A stretch of DNA of 7,109 nt, taken from the NCBI GenBank assembly GCA_023254755.1, contig JALRKU010000485.1:1-7109 (forward strand). The letters are read 5' to 3'. The translations under genes and the position numbers were made by a program. The notes below the pieces were generated by a model. The model saw only the letters and a list, made by a program, of their open reading frames with translations. It had not been told where the DNA came from and searched no databases. Origin of the DNA: Aeromicrobium sp. GTDB taxonomy: Bacteria > Actinomycetota > Actinomycetes > Propionibacteriales > Nocardioidaceae. Positions 1-6,245 of the stretch are shown piece after piece. Every line of letters begins with the position of its first letter. Position 1 is the first letter of the stretch.

Positions 1-429
1 CGCGACCGCGCCGCCGTGGACCAGGCGCTGGAGCGGGTCGCTCTGGTCCACCGCCGCACGTCACCGGTCAGCGAGCTGTCGGGCGGGCAGCAGCAGCGGG
101 TGCTGATCGCCCGAGCCCTGGCCACCGAGGCCGAGCTGCTCGTCATGGACGAGCCGACCGCCGGCGTCGACCACGACAACCAGCACGACCTCGCGACCCT
201 GCTCGGTGACCTCGTGTCCGACGGGACGTCGGTCCTGCTGGTCGCCCACGAGCTCGGGCCGATGGGGCCGCTGGTCGATCGCGCCGTGGTGCTGGCCGAC
301 GGTCGGGTCCGCCACGACGGCCCGGTCGACGAACGGCTCGACGAGGCCCTCGGGCACGCGGCGCACCTGCACCTGCACGGCTCGGAGCCGCCGCGTGAAG
401 AGGGCATCCCGGGAGAGGGGGCCTGGTGA
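1..429 (+). CDS. znuC: Zinc/manganese ABC transporter ATPase, 3' part (ZnuC-like), 5' end outside window
   Basis: The frame is open from base 1, so the gene starts before the window; 142 C-terminal residues are present. The ABC signature LSGGQ is at nt 76-90, the Walker B stretch LLVMDEP at about 136-156 with the catalytic Glu, and the switch His (LLVAHE) at 247-249. The Walker A half is missing from the window. The product would hydrolyse ATP on the cytoplasmic side to drive metal import through the permease encoded next, which it overlaps by one base (TGATG). The tail is His-rich (HAAHLHLHG, nt about 355-381), a trait seen in some zinc-related proteins. Zinc is inferred from the adjacent permease family and Zur-like regulator; manganese or iron cannot be excluded from the ATPase alone. 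Confidence 0.85.
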   Translation, partial: RDRAAVDQALERVALVHRRTSPVSELSGGQQQRVLIARALATEAELLVMDEPTAGVDHDNQHDLATLLGDLVSDGTSVLLVAHELGPMGPLVDRAVVLADGRVRHDGPVDERLDEALGHAAHLHLHGSEPPREEGIPGEGAW

Positions 430-1256
430 TGCTGGAGCTGCTCGACTACGACTTCATGCGTCGCGCCCTGCTCGCCGCCGTGTTCACCGGGCTCGCGGCC
501 CCGGCCATCGGCGTGTTCCTGGTCCACCGGCGCCTCGCCCTGCTCGGCGACGGCCTCGGGCACGTCGCCCTCACCGGCGTCGCGCTCGGTCTGCTCACCG
601 GCGTCGCGCCCATCGCCACGGCCGTCGCGGTGGCGGCGCTCGGCGCGCTCCTCATCGAGGTGCTGCGCGCCAAGGGCCGCACGAGCGGCGACGTCGCCCT
701 CGCGATGCTGTTCTACGGAGGCATCTCCGGCGGCGTGCTGCTGGCCAACTTCGCCGACGAGAGCGCAGCCAGCCTCAACGCGTACCTGTTCGGCTCGATC
801 ACCACGGTGTCGTCGGGTGGTCTGGTGCTCGTCGGCGTGCTCGGCGTCGTGATCGTCGCGCTGTGCCTGGGCCTGTCGCCGCAGCTCTTCGCCGTCTGCC
901 AGGACGAGAAGCACGCCCGGGTCAGCGGGTTGCCCGTGTGGCTGCTCAGCGCCCTGATCTCCGTGCTCGCCGCGGTCACCATCACCGTCGCGATGCGCAC
1001 GGTCGGGCTGCTGCTGGTCTCGGCGCTGATGGTCGTGCCCGTCGCGGCGGCGCAGCAGGTCACCCGCAGCTTCCGGGCGACCCACCTGGCCGCGATGGTC
1101 ATCGGCCTGCTCGCGGCCCTCGGTGGAGTCGTGGCCAGCTACCAGGTCGAGACCTCCCCGGGTCCGACCATCGTGATGCTCGCGATCGGCGCCTTCGCCG
1201 TGCTCGCGATCGTCGGAGCGCTGCGGCGCCGCGTCTCGCCACGCACCACCGAGTAG
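429..1256 (+). CDS. znuB: Zinc ABC transporter permease (ZnuB/TroC family)
   Basis: This is a 275-residue, highly hydrophobic protein of the usual length for the ABC-3 metal permease family, with about seven to nine predicted membrane helices from residue 13 to 265. Near the N-terminus it carries the family stretch RRLALLGDGLGHVALTGVALG, typical of ZnuB/TroC/MntB permeases, and a later RTVGLLLVSALMVVPVAAA helix pair is also characteristic. It forms the membrane channel for the ATPase encoded upstream; the solute-binding protein is presumably before the window. The ATG at 429 is preferred: a purine-rich site (GGGAGAGGGGG, 411-421) lies 7 bases upstream. GTG at 426 is in frame and would add one residue. 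The ATG overlaps the ATPase stop, so translational coupling is likely. Zinc specificity rests on the neighbouring regulator. Confidence 0.88.
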   Translation: MLELLDYDFMRRALLAAVFTGLAAPAIGVFLVHRRLALLGDGLGHVALTGVALGLLTGVAPIATAVAVAALGALLIEVLRAKGRTSGDVALAMLFYGGISGGVLLANFADESAASLNAYLFGSITTVSSGGLVLVGVLGVVIVALCLGLSPQLFAVCQDEKHARVSGLPVWLLSALISVLAAVTITVAMRTVGLLLVSALMVVPVAAAQQVTRSFRATHLAAMVIGLLAALGGVVASYQVETSPGPTIVMLAIGAFAVLAIVGALRRRVSPRTTE

Positions 1257-1265
1257 ATTCGACCC

Positions 1266-1284
1266 GGCACGTCGACGGCGTGCC
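1266..1284. repeat. Inverted repeat between permease and zur genes
   Basis: GGCACG (1266-1271) and CGTGCC (1279-1284) form a perfect 6-bp inverted repeat separated by 7 bases. It lies in the 62-base gap between the permease stop and the regulator start, upstream of the regulator's ribosome site. No U tract follows, so it is not a clear terminator. It could be an mRNA processing or stability hairpin that sets the zur level relative to the transporter, or an operator half-site pair. It does not resemble the AT-centred Zur box of streptomycetes or mycobacteria. Confidence 0.35.
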
Positions 1285-1306
1285 CGCACCGCAGATCCCG
1301 TCTCGC

Positions 1307-1314
1307 AGAGGAGG
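1307..1314 (+). promoter_or_regulatory. Ribosome binding site of zur
   Basis: AGAGGAGG lies 4 bases before the ATG at 1319. It is the strongest Shine-Dalgarno match in the window and fixes the start of the regulator, although the same frame is open far upstream inside the permease gene. Confidence 0.8.
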
Positions 1315-1318
1315 CCCG

Positions 1319-1708
1319 ATGACCGAGACCCAGCGCAACACCCGGCAGCGCCGGGCCGTGTCGGCGATCCTGGCCGACCTCGACGGATTCGCCAGCGCGC
1401 AGGAGATCCACGACGCGCTGCGCCACAAGGGCGAGTCGGTCGGCCTGTCCACCGTCTACCGCAACCTGCAGTCGCTGGCGGACGCCGCCGAGGTCGACGC
1501 GCTGCGCAGCGACGACGGCGAGGTGCTGTACCGCCGCTGCAGCTCGGGCCACCACCACCACCTGGTGTGCCGGTCCTGCGGCCGCACGGTCGAGGTCGAG
1601 GGGCCGACCGTCGAGACGTGGGCCGACGGCGTGGCTGCGACCCATGGGTTCAGCGACGTCTCGCATACGCTCGAGATCTTCGGCACCTGCTCCAGCTGCG
1701 CCCGCTGA
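1319..1708 (+). CDS. zur: Fur-family metalloregulator, probably Zur
   Basis: This 129-residue protein has the standard Fur-family size. The N-terminal winged helix (residues 1-75) contains the recognition helix GLSTVYRNLQSL (42-53), nearly the family consensus. The C-terminal dimerisation and metal domain carries a His run (78-81, HHHHLVC), and two Cys pairs, C84/C87 and C124/C127, that would form the structural Cys4 zinc site; H116 is another likely ligand. Family knowledge: with zinc bound, Zur represses uptake genes. Its place directly after a znu-type transporter and the Cys4 arrangement favour Zur over Fur, Mur or PerR. It is probably autoregulated as part of the operon whose promoter is outside the window. 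Its stop overlaps the next start by one base. Confidence 0.88.
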   Translation: MTETQRNTRQRRAVSAILADLDGFASAQEIHDALRHKGESVGLSTVYRNLQSLADAAEVDALRSDDGEVLYRRCSSGHHHHLVCRSCGRTVEVEGPTVETWADGVAATHGFSDVSHTLEIFGTCSSCAR

Positions 1709-2571
1709 TGACCGTCGCGACCACGGTCCTCGACCGGTCGCAGTGGGGCCCGCTGGCCGAGGCGCACCGGCGCCGCGCCGAGCAGTGGACCGTCCCGCAC
1801 CGCGCCCGCCGTGACCGCCGGGAGAAGCACCCCGTCGACGACTTCCTGTGGGAGTACTACGACCTCGGTCCGGGGCGACTCGAGCGATGGCACCCCGGCC
1901 TCGGCGTCGCGCTCGCCGACGCCCCGGAGTACGCGACGCTCGGCGGGTACGTGGAGCGCGGCGGCATCGTGACGGTCGACCCCGCCCGGGTCGAGCGCCG
2001 ACGCCCCGGACTGACGTGGACCCGCGACCTGCTCGCCCGCACCGCGACCCGTCCGCTCCATCGCGGCTGCTTCGGTTTGCACGAGTGGGCCATGGTCTAC
2101 CGCGACCGCGACGTCCGCCACCCCCAGCTGACCCTGCGCCTCGGCGCCGAGGGCACCGACCACGTGGTCGAGAGCCATCGCATCTCGTGCACGCACGTCG
2201 ACGCCTTCAGGTTCTTCACCGACGCCGCGAGGCCACTGAACGACCGCCCGCTCGGCCGCCCCGACCAGCTCGGCGCCGAGCAGCCCGGGTGCCTGCACGC
2301 CACGATGGACCTGTACAAGGCCGCATACCGGCTGCTGCCGTTCGTCGACGCCTCGATCGTGCTCGACACGTTCGAGCTCGCGCTCGACGTGCGGCGGGTC
2401 GACATGCGCGCCTCTCCGTACGACGTCAGACCTCTCGGCCTGGCCCCCATCGCGATCGAGACGGCGGCGGGCAAGGCGGAGTACCTCGCGCACCAGGAGT
2501 CGTTCGCCGATCGCGCCGCCCCGCTGCGCCGACGGCTCGTCGAGCTCCACGACGCCGTGCTGGCCGGCTGA
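1708..2571 (+). CDS. Conserved actinobacterial protein of unknown function, often labelled '3-methyladenine DNA glycosylase'
   Basis: The gene encodes 287 residues and starts at an ATG overlapping the zur stop (TGATG), so it is probably coupled to zur translation. From memory, this family (HPVDDFLWEYY, CFGLHEWAMVYR, CTHVDAFRFF, GCLHATMDLYK, VDMRASPYD) is common in actinobacteria and usually annotated as a 3-methyladenine DNA glycosylase. I see no helix-hairpin-helix-GPD motif and nothing resembling the AlkA, Tag or AAG folds, so that function is doubtful. The protein is soluble with no signal peptide. Three Cys each lie close to His (C121/H125, H157/C161/H163, C195/H197), which could bind metal or form an active site. 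Being in a zinc operon makes a zinc-linked role, such as an enzyme or metal carrier, an open inference. Confidence 0.85.
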   Translation: MTVATTVLDRSQWGPLAEAHRRRAEQWTVPHRARRDRREKHPVDDFLWEYYDLGPGRLERWHPGLGVALADAPEYATLGGYVERGGIVTVDPARVERRRPGLTWTRDLLARTATRPLHRGCFGLHEWAMVYRDRDVRHPQLTLRLGAEGTDHVVESHRISCTHVDAFRFFTDAARPLNDRPLGRPDQLGAEQPGCLHATMDLYKAAYRLLPFVDASIVLDTFELALDVRRVDMRASPYDVRPLGLAPIAIETAAGKAEYLAHQESFADRAAPLRRRLVELHDAVLAG

Positions 2572-2591
2572 CGTCGACTCCGACGCGCCGG
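2564..2591. terminator. Hairpin between convergent genes, possible bidirectional terminator
   Basis: CCGGC (2564-2568) pairs with GCCGG (2587-2591). Inside, CGTCG (2572-2576) pairs with CGACG (2581-2585) around a 4-base loop, ACTC. A 3x1 internal loop separates the two 5-bp stems. It begins inside the last codons of the + strand gene, covers its stop codon and ends just before the - strand gene's stop. No U tract follows on either strand, which is common for GC-rich actinobacterial terminators but makes the call uncertain. Confidence 0.45.
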
Positions 2592-2592
2592 G

Positions 2593-3246
2593 TCAGAGGT
2601 CGCGGGTCTGGTGGGTGCAGAGGCACACCTTGTTGCCCTCGGGATCGGCGAGCACCCAGAAGCGAGGGGCCGCGGCGTCGCTGACCAGCGTTCCTCCTGC
2701 GCCGAGGGCGGCCTCGATGCGCCGGTCGACCTGCTCGGGCGGCACCCACAGGTCGAGGTGGAAGCGCTGCCGCGGCTCGGCGTGCGGCTCGGTGCGCTGC
2801 AGCCACAGGTTCGGGAGCACGCCCTCGGGATCGCTCACCTCGTCGTCGCCGCTCTCGGTCATGCCGAGCACGGCGGCCCAGAAGGGCCGGACGGCGTCGA
2901 AGTCGGCCGCGTCGAGTCCGATCTCCATGCGCTGCACGACGGACGGGTCGGCCGTGATGCCGAGCGACGTCGCGATCTCGCTGATCCGGCGGGCCAGGTC
3001 GACGTCTCGGGCGGTCTTGCCGCCGACGTCGTGACTGGTGAGCAGCACGTGGACGCTGCCGTACGTGAGGGTGACGTCGGGGTGGTGGTTCGCCTCCTCG
3101 GCCGCGTCGCCGATCGCCGCGACGAACCGCAGGCCCGTCGCGAAGTCACCGGTGCGGAACCGGGCCTCGATCGCTCCGTACATCGCGCGCCAGTCGTCGA
3201 TCCCCGCCGCGGCGACCTGGTCGCCCGTCAACACCTCGTCAGCCAT
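2593..3246 (-). CDS. Fusion of pterin-4a-carbinolamine dehydratase domain and VOC (glyoxalase-like) domain
   Basis: The 217-residue protein has two domains. Residues 1-95 match 4a-hydroxytetrahydrobiopterin dehydratase (PCD/DCoH): the motif EEANHHPDVTLTYGSVHVLL holds H54-H55-P56, and H72 follows in TSHD, the conserved active-site histidines. Residues about 106-213 form a VOC-like domain with RFHLDLWVP (161-169) and a C-terminal FWVLADPEGNKVCL strand, typical of glyoxalase/bleomycin-resistance-like proteins. PCD activity dehydrates 4a-hydroxy-tetrahydropterin; no pterin-dependent hydroxylase is visible nearby, so the substrate is unknown. The ATG at 3246 starts where PCD proteins normally begin (MADEVLTGDQV); GGTGGAGG lies just upstream, with GGAGG ending one base before the ATG. 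An in-frame ATG ten codons upstream gives a Gly-rich extension and is less likely. Confidence 0.85.
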   Translation of the reverse strand: MADEVLTGDQVAAAGIDDWRAMYGAIEARFRTGDFATGLRFVAAIGDAAEEANHHPDVTLTYGSVHVLLTSHDVGGKTARDVDLARRISEIATSLGITADPSVVQRMEIGLDAADFDAVRPFWAAVLGMTESGDDEVSDPEGVLPNLWLQRTEPHAEPRQRFHLDLWVPPEQVDRRIEAALGAGGTLVSDAAAPRFWVLADPEGNKVCLCTHQTRDL

Positions 3247-3255
3247 GCCTCCACC

Positions 3256-3285
3256 GTGCCACCCGCCGCCCACCATCTCTACCCT
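3256..3285 (+). promoter_or_regulatory. Candidate promoter for the GNAT gene
   Basis: TACCCT (3280-3285) fits the actinobacterial -10 pattern TANNNT. GTGCCA (3256-3261), 18 bases upstream, matches 4 of 6 bases of TTGACA. Only 6 bases separate the -10 from the GTG start at 3292, so transcription would begin at or next to the start codon, giving a leaderless mRNA. No Shine-Dalgarno site is present, which agrees. Confidence 0.4.
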
Positions 3286-3291
3286 GATGGG

Positions 3292-3732
3292 GTGACCGAT
3301 GAGCTCCACGTCGTCCCGGGCGACCAGCTGACCGCGGCCGACGTCTACGGGATCTGGAAGATCCGCGACGTGGTGTTCGCGGTCGAGCAGCAGGTCGACG
3401 AGCCCGACGTCGACGACCTCGACCTGCTCGCCACCACCACGCACCTGTGGTTCGCCGACGAGCACGGTCCGACCAGCTACGTGCGCTTCCTGACGCACGA
3501 GGACCCCTGGCGTCTCGGGCGGGTCTGCACCCGCAAGGAGCACCGCGGCCTGGGCCTGTCCGGTCGGCTCATCGAGGAGTGCCACGATCGATGGGGCCAC
3601 CGCCCGATCAAGATCGGCGCCCAGTCCTACCTGGAGCAGTGGTACGCGCGGTACGGCTACGTCACGTGCGGCGAGCACTACGACGACGCCGGCATCGACC
3701 ACGTGCCGATGCTGCGGGCCGCCGACGCCTGA
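3292..3732 (+). CDS. GNAT-family N-acetyltransferase, ElaA-like
   Basis: The 146-residue protein has the size and motif order of ElaA-type GNAT enzymes: IRDVVFAVEQQVDEPDVDDLD (24-44), the acetyl-CoA strand LGRVCTRKEHRGLGLSGRLI (75-94) with the pyrophosphate loop R85-G-L-G88, then IGAQSYLEQWYARYGY (108-123) and the C-terminal GIDHVPM. It would transfer an acetyl group from acetyl-CoA to an amine; the substrate is unknown for this family. The start is taken as GTG 3292 because family proteins begin close to here, a -10-like box lies just upstream, and the frame further upstream runs antisense through the neighbouring gene. It is divergent from the PCD-VOC gene and convergent with the membrane protein gene, with 8 bases between the stops. 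Confidence 0.85.
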   Translation: MTDELHVVPGDQLTAADVYGIWKIRDVVFAVEQQVDEPDVDDLDLLATTTHLWFADEHGPTSYVRFLTHEDPWRLGRVCTRKEHRGLGLSGRLIEECHDRWGHRPIKIGAQSYLEQWYARYGYVTCGEHYDDAGIDHVPMLRAADA

Positions 3733-3744
3733 GGAGGATCTCAG
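3729..3744. repeat. Small inverted repeat covering both stop codons of convergent genes
   Basis: CTGAG (3729-3733) and CTCAG (3740-3744) form a 5-bp inverted repeat with a 6-base loop. It includes the TGA of the acetyltransferase gene and the TGA of the opposing gene. It is short and lacks a U tract, so its use as a terminator is only a possibility. Confidence 0.25.
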
Positions 3745-4508
3745 CCGAGGTCCTTGACGGCGTTGACGGCCTCGACGAAGTCGCCGTCGGCCCGAGCCGC
3801 GAAGTCGTCGACCGCCGTGAGCGCCGCCGCGTGCTCGTCGCCGTAGCTGAAGGTGTAGGCCCGGCCCGCGTCGATGCTGTCGGCGAGAGCGGTGGCGCCG
3901 TCGATGACGGACTGGATCGCGACACGGGTCAGCTCGGCGGCCTGCTCGGCGCCCTTCGGGACGTCGACCGCGGCGAACTCGTCACGGGCCTTCACGAACG
4001 TCGGGATCAACGAGCCGCGCACCTGTGCGCTGCTGCTGATGACCGTCCCGTCGACGTAGTCGCTGGCCCGCAGCTGCAGCACCTCGGTCGCCGCGCCGAC
4101 GAACGCCTGGTCGGCCTGCGCCTTCTTCAGCGCCCGCGCGAGGCCGCGGTACGGGTCCAGCAGCGTCTCGGCGACCCGCTGCGCCTCGGCGTACGTGGTC
4201 GACTGCTCCATCGCGTCCTGGTCGGTCGTGCCGAGCTCGGGCGGATCGGCCGCCGCGGTCCGCAACGCCCTGCGCAGCGAGGCCGGGCTGTCGGCGTCGG
4301 CCTCCTTCAGCGCCTTCGCGATCTCGGCGCGGTAGGTCGCGACGTCGCTCAGGTAGTCCGCGGCGAGGTCGTCGGCCGCCTCGATCCTGTCGGACTGTCG
4401 CTGGCTCTCCAGGACGACGTAGCCACCCACTCCCGCGCCGAGCAGCACCGTGACCACGACCGGGAGGACGAGGGCCCAGCGACGGCGATGCGGGGAGGCG
4501 TCCTGCAC
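3741..4508 (-). CDS. Small membrane-anchored protein of unknown function downstream of cimA
   Basis: I do not recognise this 255-residue protein. It has a basic N-terminus (HRRRW, residues 7-11), one strong membrane helix at about 12-33 (LVLPVVVTVLLGAGVGGYVVL), then an Ala-, Asp- and Glu-rich, largely helical region of about 220 residues. There is no Cys after the helix, so it is not a lipoprotein; positive-inside topology puts the long domain outside the membrane. GTG 4508 is chosen as start: it is the first standard start codon after the cimA stop (14 bases between the genes) and leaves a normal basic tail before the helix. No clear ribosome site is visible, so coupled translation from cimA is plausible. 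No catalytic motif is seen, and a link to isoleucine synthesis is not implied beyond cotranscription. Confidence 0.72.
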   Translation of the reverse strand: MQDASPHRRRWALVLPVVVTVLLGAGVGGYVVLESQRQSDRIEAADDLAADYLSDVATYRAEIAKALKEADADSPASLRRALRTAAADPPELGTTDQDAMEQSTTYAEAQRVAETLLDPYRGLARALKKAQADQAFVGAATEVLQLRASDYVDGTVISSSAQVRGSLIPTFVKARDEFAAVDVPKGAEQAAELTRVAIQSVIDGATALADSIDAGRAYTFSYGDEHAAALTAVDDFAARADGDFVEAVNAVKDLG

Positions 4509-4522
4509 CGGGCCAGTGTCGC

Positions 4523-6151
4523 TCAGGCGCCGGCCGGCGTCACGTGGTGGCGCCGCAGGCCCGACGTCAGAGCGTCGACCAACGCCTCCCACGACGCCTC
4601 GATGATGTTGGCGCCGACCCCGACGGTGACCCACGAGTCCTTGCCGTCCGAGGTCTCGATCAGCACCCGCGTGATCGCGTCGGTGCCGTGCCCCTGGTCG
4701 AGGATCCGCACGCGGAAGTCGATCAGGTGGAACCGGGCCACGTCGGGGTACACCCGCTCGATCGCCTGGCGGAGCGCGTGGTCGAGGGCGTTGACGGGGC
4801 CGTTGCCCTCGCCGACCACCACGAGGCGCTCTCCCCCGGCGTGCAGCTTGACGGTGGCCTCGGCCGCGGCGTGGCCCAGCGACGATCCGCCCCGACCGGA
4901 CTCCGCGGTGACCCGCCACGACTCGACGTCGAAGAACGACGGACGTTGGCCGTCCATCTCCTCGGCGACCAGCAGCTCGAACGAGGCGTCGGCCGCCTCG
5001 AACGTGTAGCCCTCCTGCTCCATCCGCTTGACGCGGTCGGTCAGCCGGGAGAGCCGGTCAGGGTCCGCAGCCAGGTCGTAGCCGAGCTCCTTGCCCTTGA
5101 GCTCGATCGTGGCGCGGCCCGCCATCTCCGAGACGAGCAGGCGCATGTCGGTGCCGACGAGGGCCGGGTCGATGTGCTGGTACAGGTCGGGGTCGACGCG
5201 GATCGCGCTGGCGTGGAGCCCCGCCTTGTGGGCGAACGACGAGACACCGGTGTACGGCTGCCGGGCCGACGGCGGGTAATTGGTGATCTCGGCGATCGCG
5301 TGCGAGATGCGGGTCGCGTCGGCCAGCCGTCCGGCGGGCAGGACGGGACGGTCGAGCTTGAGCTCGAGGTTCGCGACGCACGTGACGAGGTCGGCGTTGC
5401 CGGTCCGCTCGCCGTAGCCGTTGATGCAGCCCTGCAGGTGGGTCGCGCCCGCCAGCACCGCCGCCATCGAGTTGGCGACGGCGCATCCGGTGTCGTTGTG
5501 CGCGTGGATGCCGAGGCGCACGCCCAGCGACATCACGTCGGCCACGACGTCGGTGACGACGTGGGGAAGCATCCCGCCGTTGGTGTCGCAGAGCACGGCG
5601 ACCTCGGCGCCGGCCTCCGCCGCCGTGCGGACCACCTCGAGCGCGTAGTCGCGGTGGTCGAGGTAGCCGTTGAAGAAGTGCTCGAGATCGACGAACACGC
5701 GCTGGCCCTCGGCTGTCAGGTGCGCGACCGTGTCGCGGACCATCGCGAGGTTCTCCTCCAGCGTGGTGCGCAGCGCGAGCTCGACGTGCCGGTCGTGGCT
5801 CTTGGCCACGAGGGTCACGACCGAGGCGCCCGACTCCCGCAGAGCGGCGACCAGCGGGTCGTCCGCGGCCGCGACGTTCGGGCGGCGGGTCGAGCCGAAC
5901 GCGGCGAGCGTCGCGTGCTTCAGGTCGAGCTCCTTGGCCGCCAGGGCGAAGAACTCGGTGTCCTTCGGGTTCGAGCCGGGCCAGCCACCCTCGATGTAGC
6001 CGACCCCGAGGTCGTCGAGGTGACGGGCGATGTGCAGCTTGTCCTGGACCGAGAGGTTCAGGCCCTCCTGCTGCGCGCCGTCGCGCATCGTCGTGTCGTA
6101 GACGTGGAAGTCCGCGGCGGCCTGGTGTCCGCTGCTCGGGGTGGTGTTCAC
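4523..6151 (-). CDS. cimA: (R)-citramalate synthase
   Basis: The 542-residue protein belongs to the HMGL-like/LeuA superfamily and has the length typical of the long CimA type. The TIM-barrel domain opens with YDTTMRDGAQQEG (18-30), holding the catalytic Arg23 and metal ligand Asp24, and GYIEGGWPGSNPKD (50-63), typical of CimA rather than LeuA. CDTNGG is at 188-193 and the metal site HAHND at 216-220. After GVSSFAHKAGLHASAI comes the accessory region, and the last 130 residues or so form the LeuA-type allosteric dimerisation domain. Family knowledge: it joins acetyl-CoA and pyruvate to give citramalate, the first step of the threonine-independent route to 2-ketobutyrate and isoleucine; the C-terminal domain usually senses isoleucine. 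GTG 6151 is chosen because GAGGA lies 7 bases upstream and the frame beyond runs into the attenuator hairpin. Homoaconitate or isopropylmalate synthase is less likely. Confidence 0.93.
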   Translation of the reverse strand: MNTTPSSGHQAAADFHVYDTTMRDGAQQEGLNLSVQDKLHIARHLDDLGVGYIEGGWPGSNPKDTEFFALAAKELDLKHATLAAFGSTRRPNVAAADDPLVAALRESGASVVTLVAKSHDRHVELALRTTLEENLAMVRDTVAHLTAEGQRVFVDLEHFFNGYLDHRDYALEVVRTAAEAGAEVAVLCDTNGGMLPHVVTDVVADVMSLGVRLGIHAHNDTGCAVANSMAAVLAGATHLQGCINGYGERTGNADLVTCVANLELKLDRPVLPAGRLADATRISHAIAEITNYPPSARQPYTGVSSFAHKAGLHASAIRVDPDLYQHIDPALVGTDMRLLVSEMAGRATIELKGKELGYDLAADPDRLSRLTDRVKRMEQEGYTFEAADASFELLVAEEMDGQRPSFFDVESWRVTAESGRGGSSLGHAAAEATVKLHAGGERLVVVGEGNGPVNALDHALRQAIERVYPDVARFHLIDFRVRILDQGHGTDAITRVLIETSDGKDSWVTVGVGANIIEASWEALVDALTSGLRRHHVTPAGA

Positions 6152-6158
6152 GGTCTCG

Positions 6159-6163
6159 TCCTC
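6159..6163 (-). promoter_or_regulatory. Ribosome binding site of cimA
   Basis: On the minus strand GAGGA (6163 to 6159) sits 7 bases before the GTG at 6151. It selects this start over the in-frame extension through the upstream leader region. Confidence 0.7.
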
Positions 6164-6198
6164 GGTTCGTTCGATCGCACGACATCGGTCGGGGCAAC

Positions 6199-6224
6199 AA
6201 AAAAGCCCCCCGGGGTCGGGAGGC
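6199..6224 (-). terminator. Intrinsic terminator in the cimA leader (attenuator)
   Basis: Read on the minus strand, GCCTCCC (6224-6218) pairs with GGGGGGC (6211-6205) over 7 base pairs, one of them G-U, around the loop GACCCC. Six T follow at once (6204-6199), then GTTGCC. This is the most classical rho-independent terminator in the window. It lies 48 bases before the cimA start and points into it, which only makes sense as a conditional terminator. Confidence 0.85.
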
Positions 6225-6245
6225 CGCGCGCTGGGGAGGTGGTTC

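Noticed and set aside
206..1318. Long in-frame extension upstream of the zur start
   Set aside because: The translation is Arg/Pro/Ala-rich without motifs and overlaps the ATPase and permease genes. The strong ribosome site at 1307-1314 and the family length place the start at 1319.
1257..1318. Zur operator in front of zur
   Set aside because: The gap contains no AT-centred palindrome of the known actinobacterial Zur type; the operon promoter is probably upstream of the window.
2611..3291. In-frame extension upstream of the GNAT start
   Set aside because: It runs antisense to the PCD-VOC gene, and ElaA-like proteins begin near the GTG at 3292.
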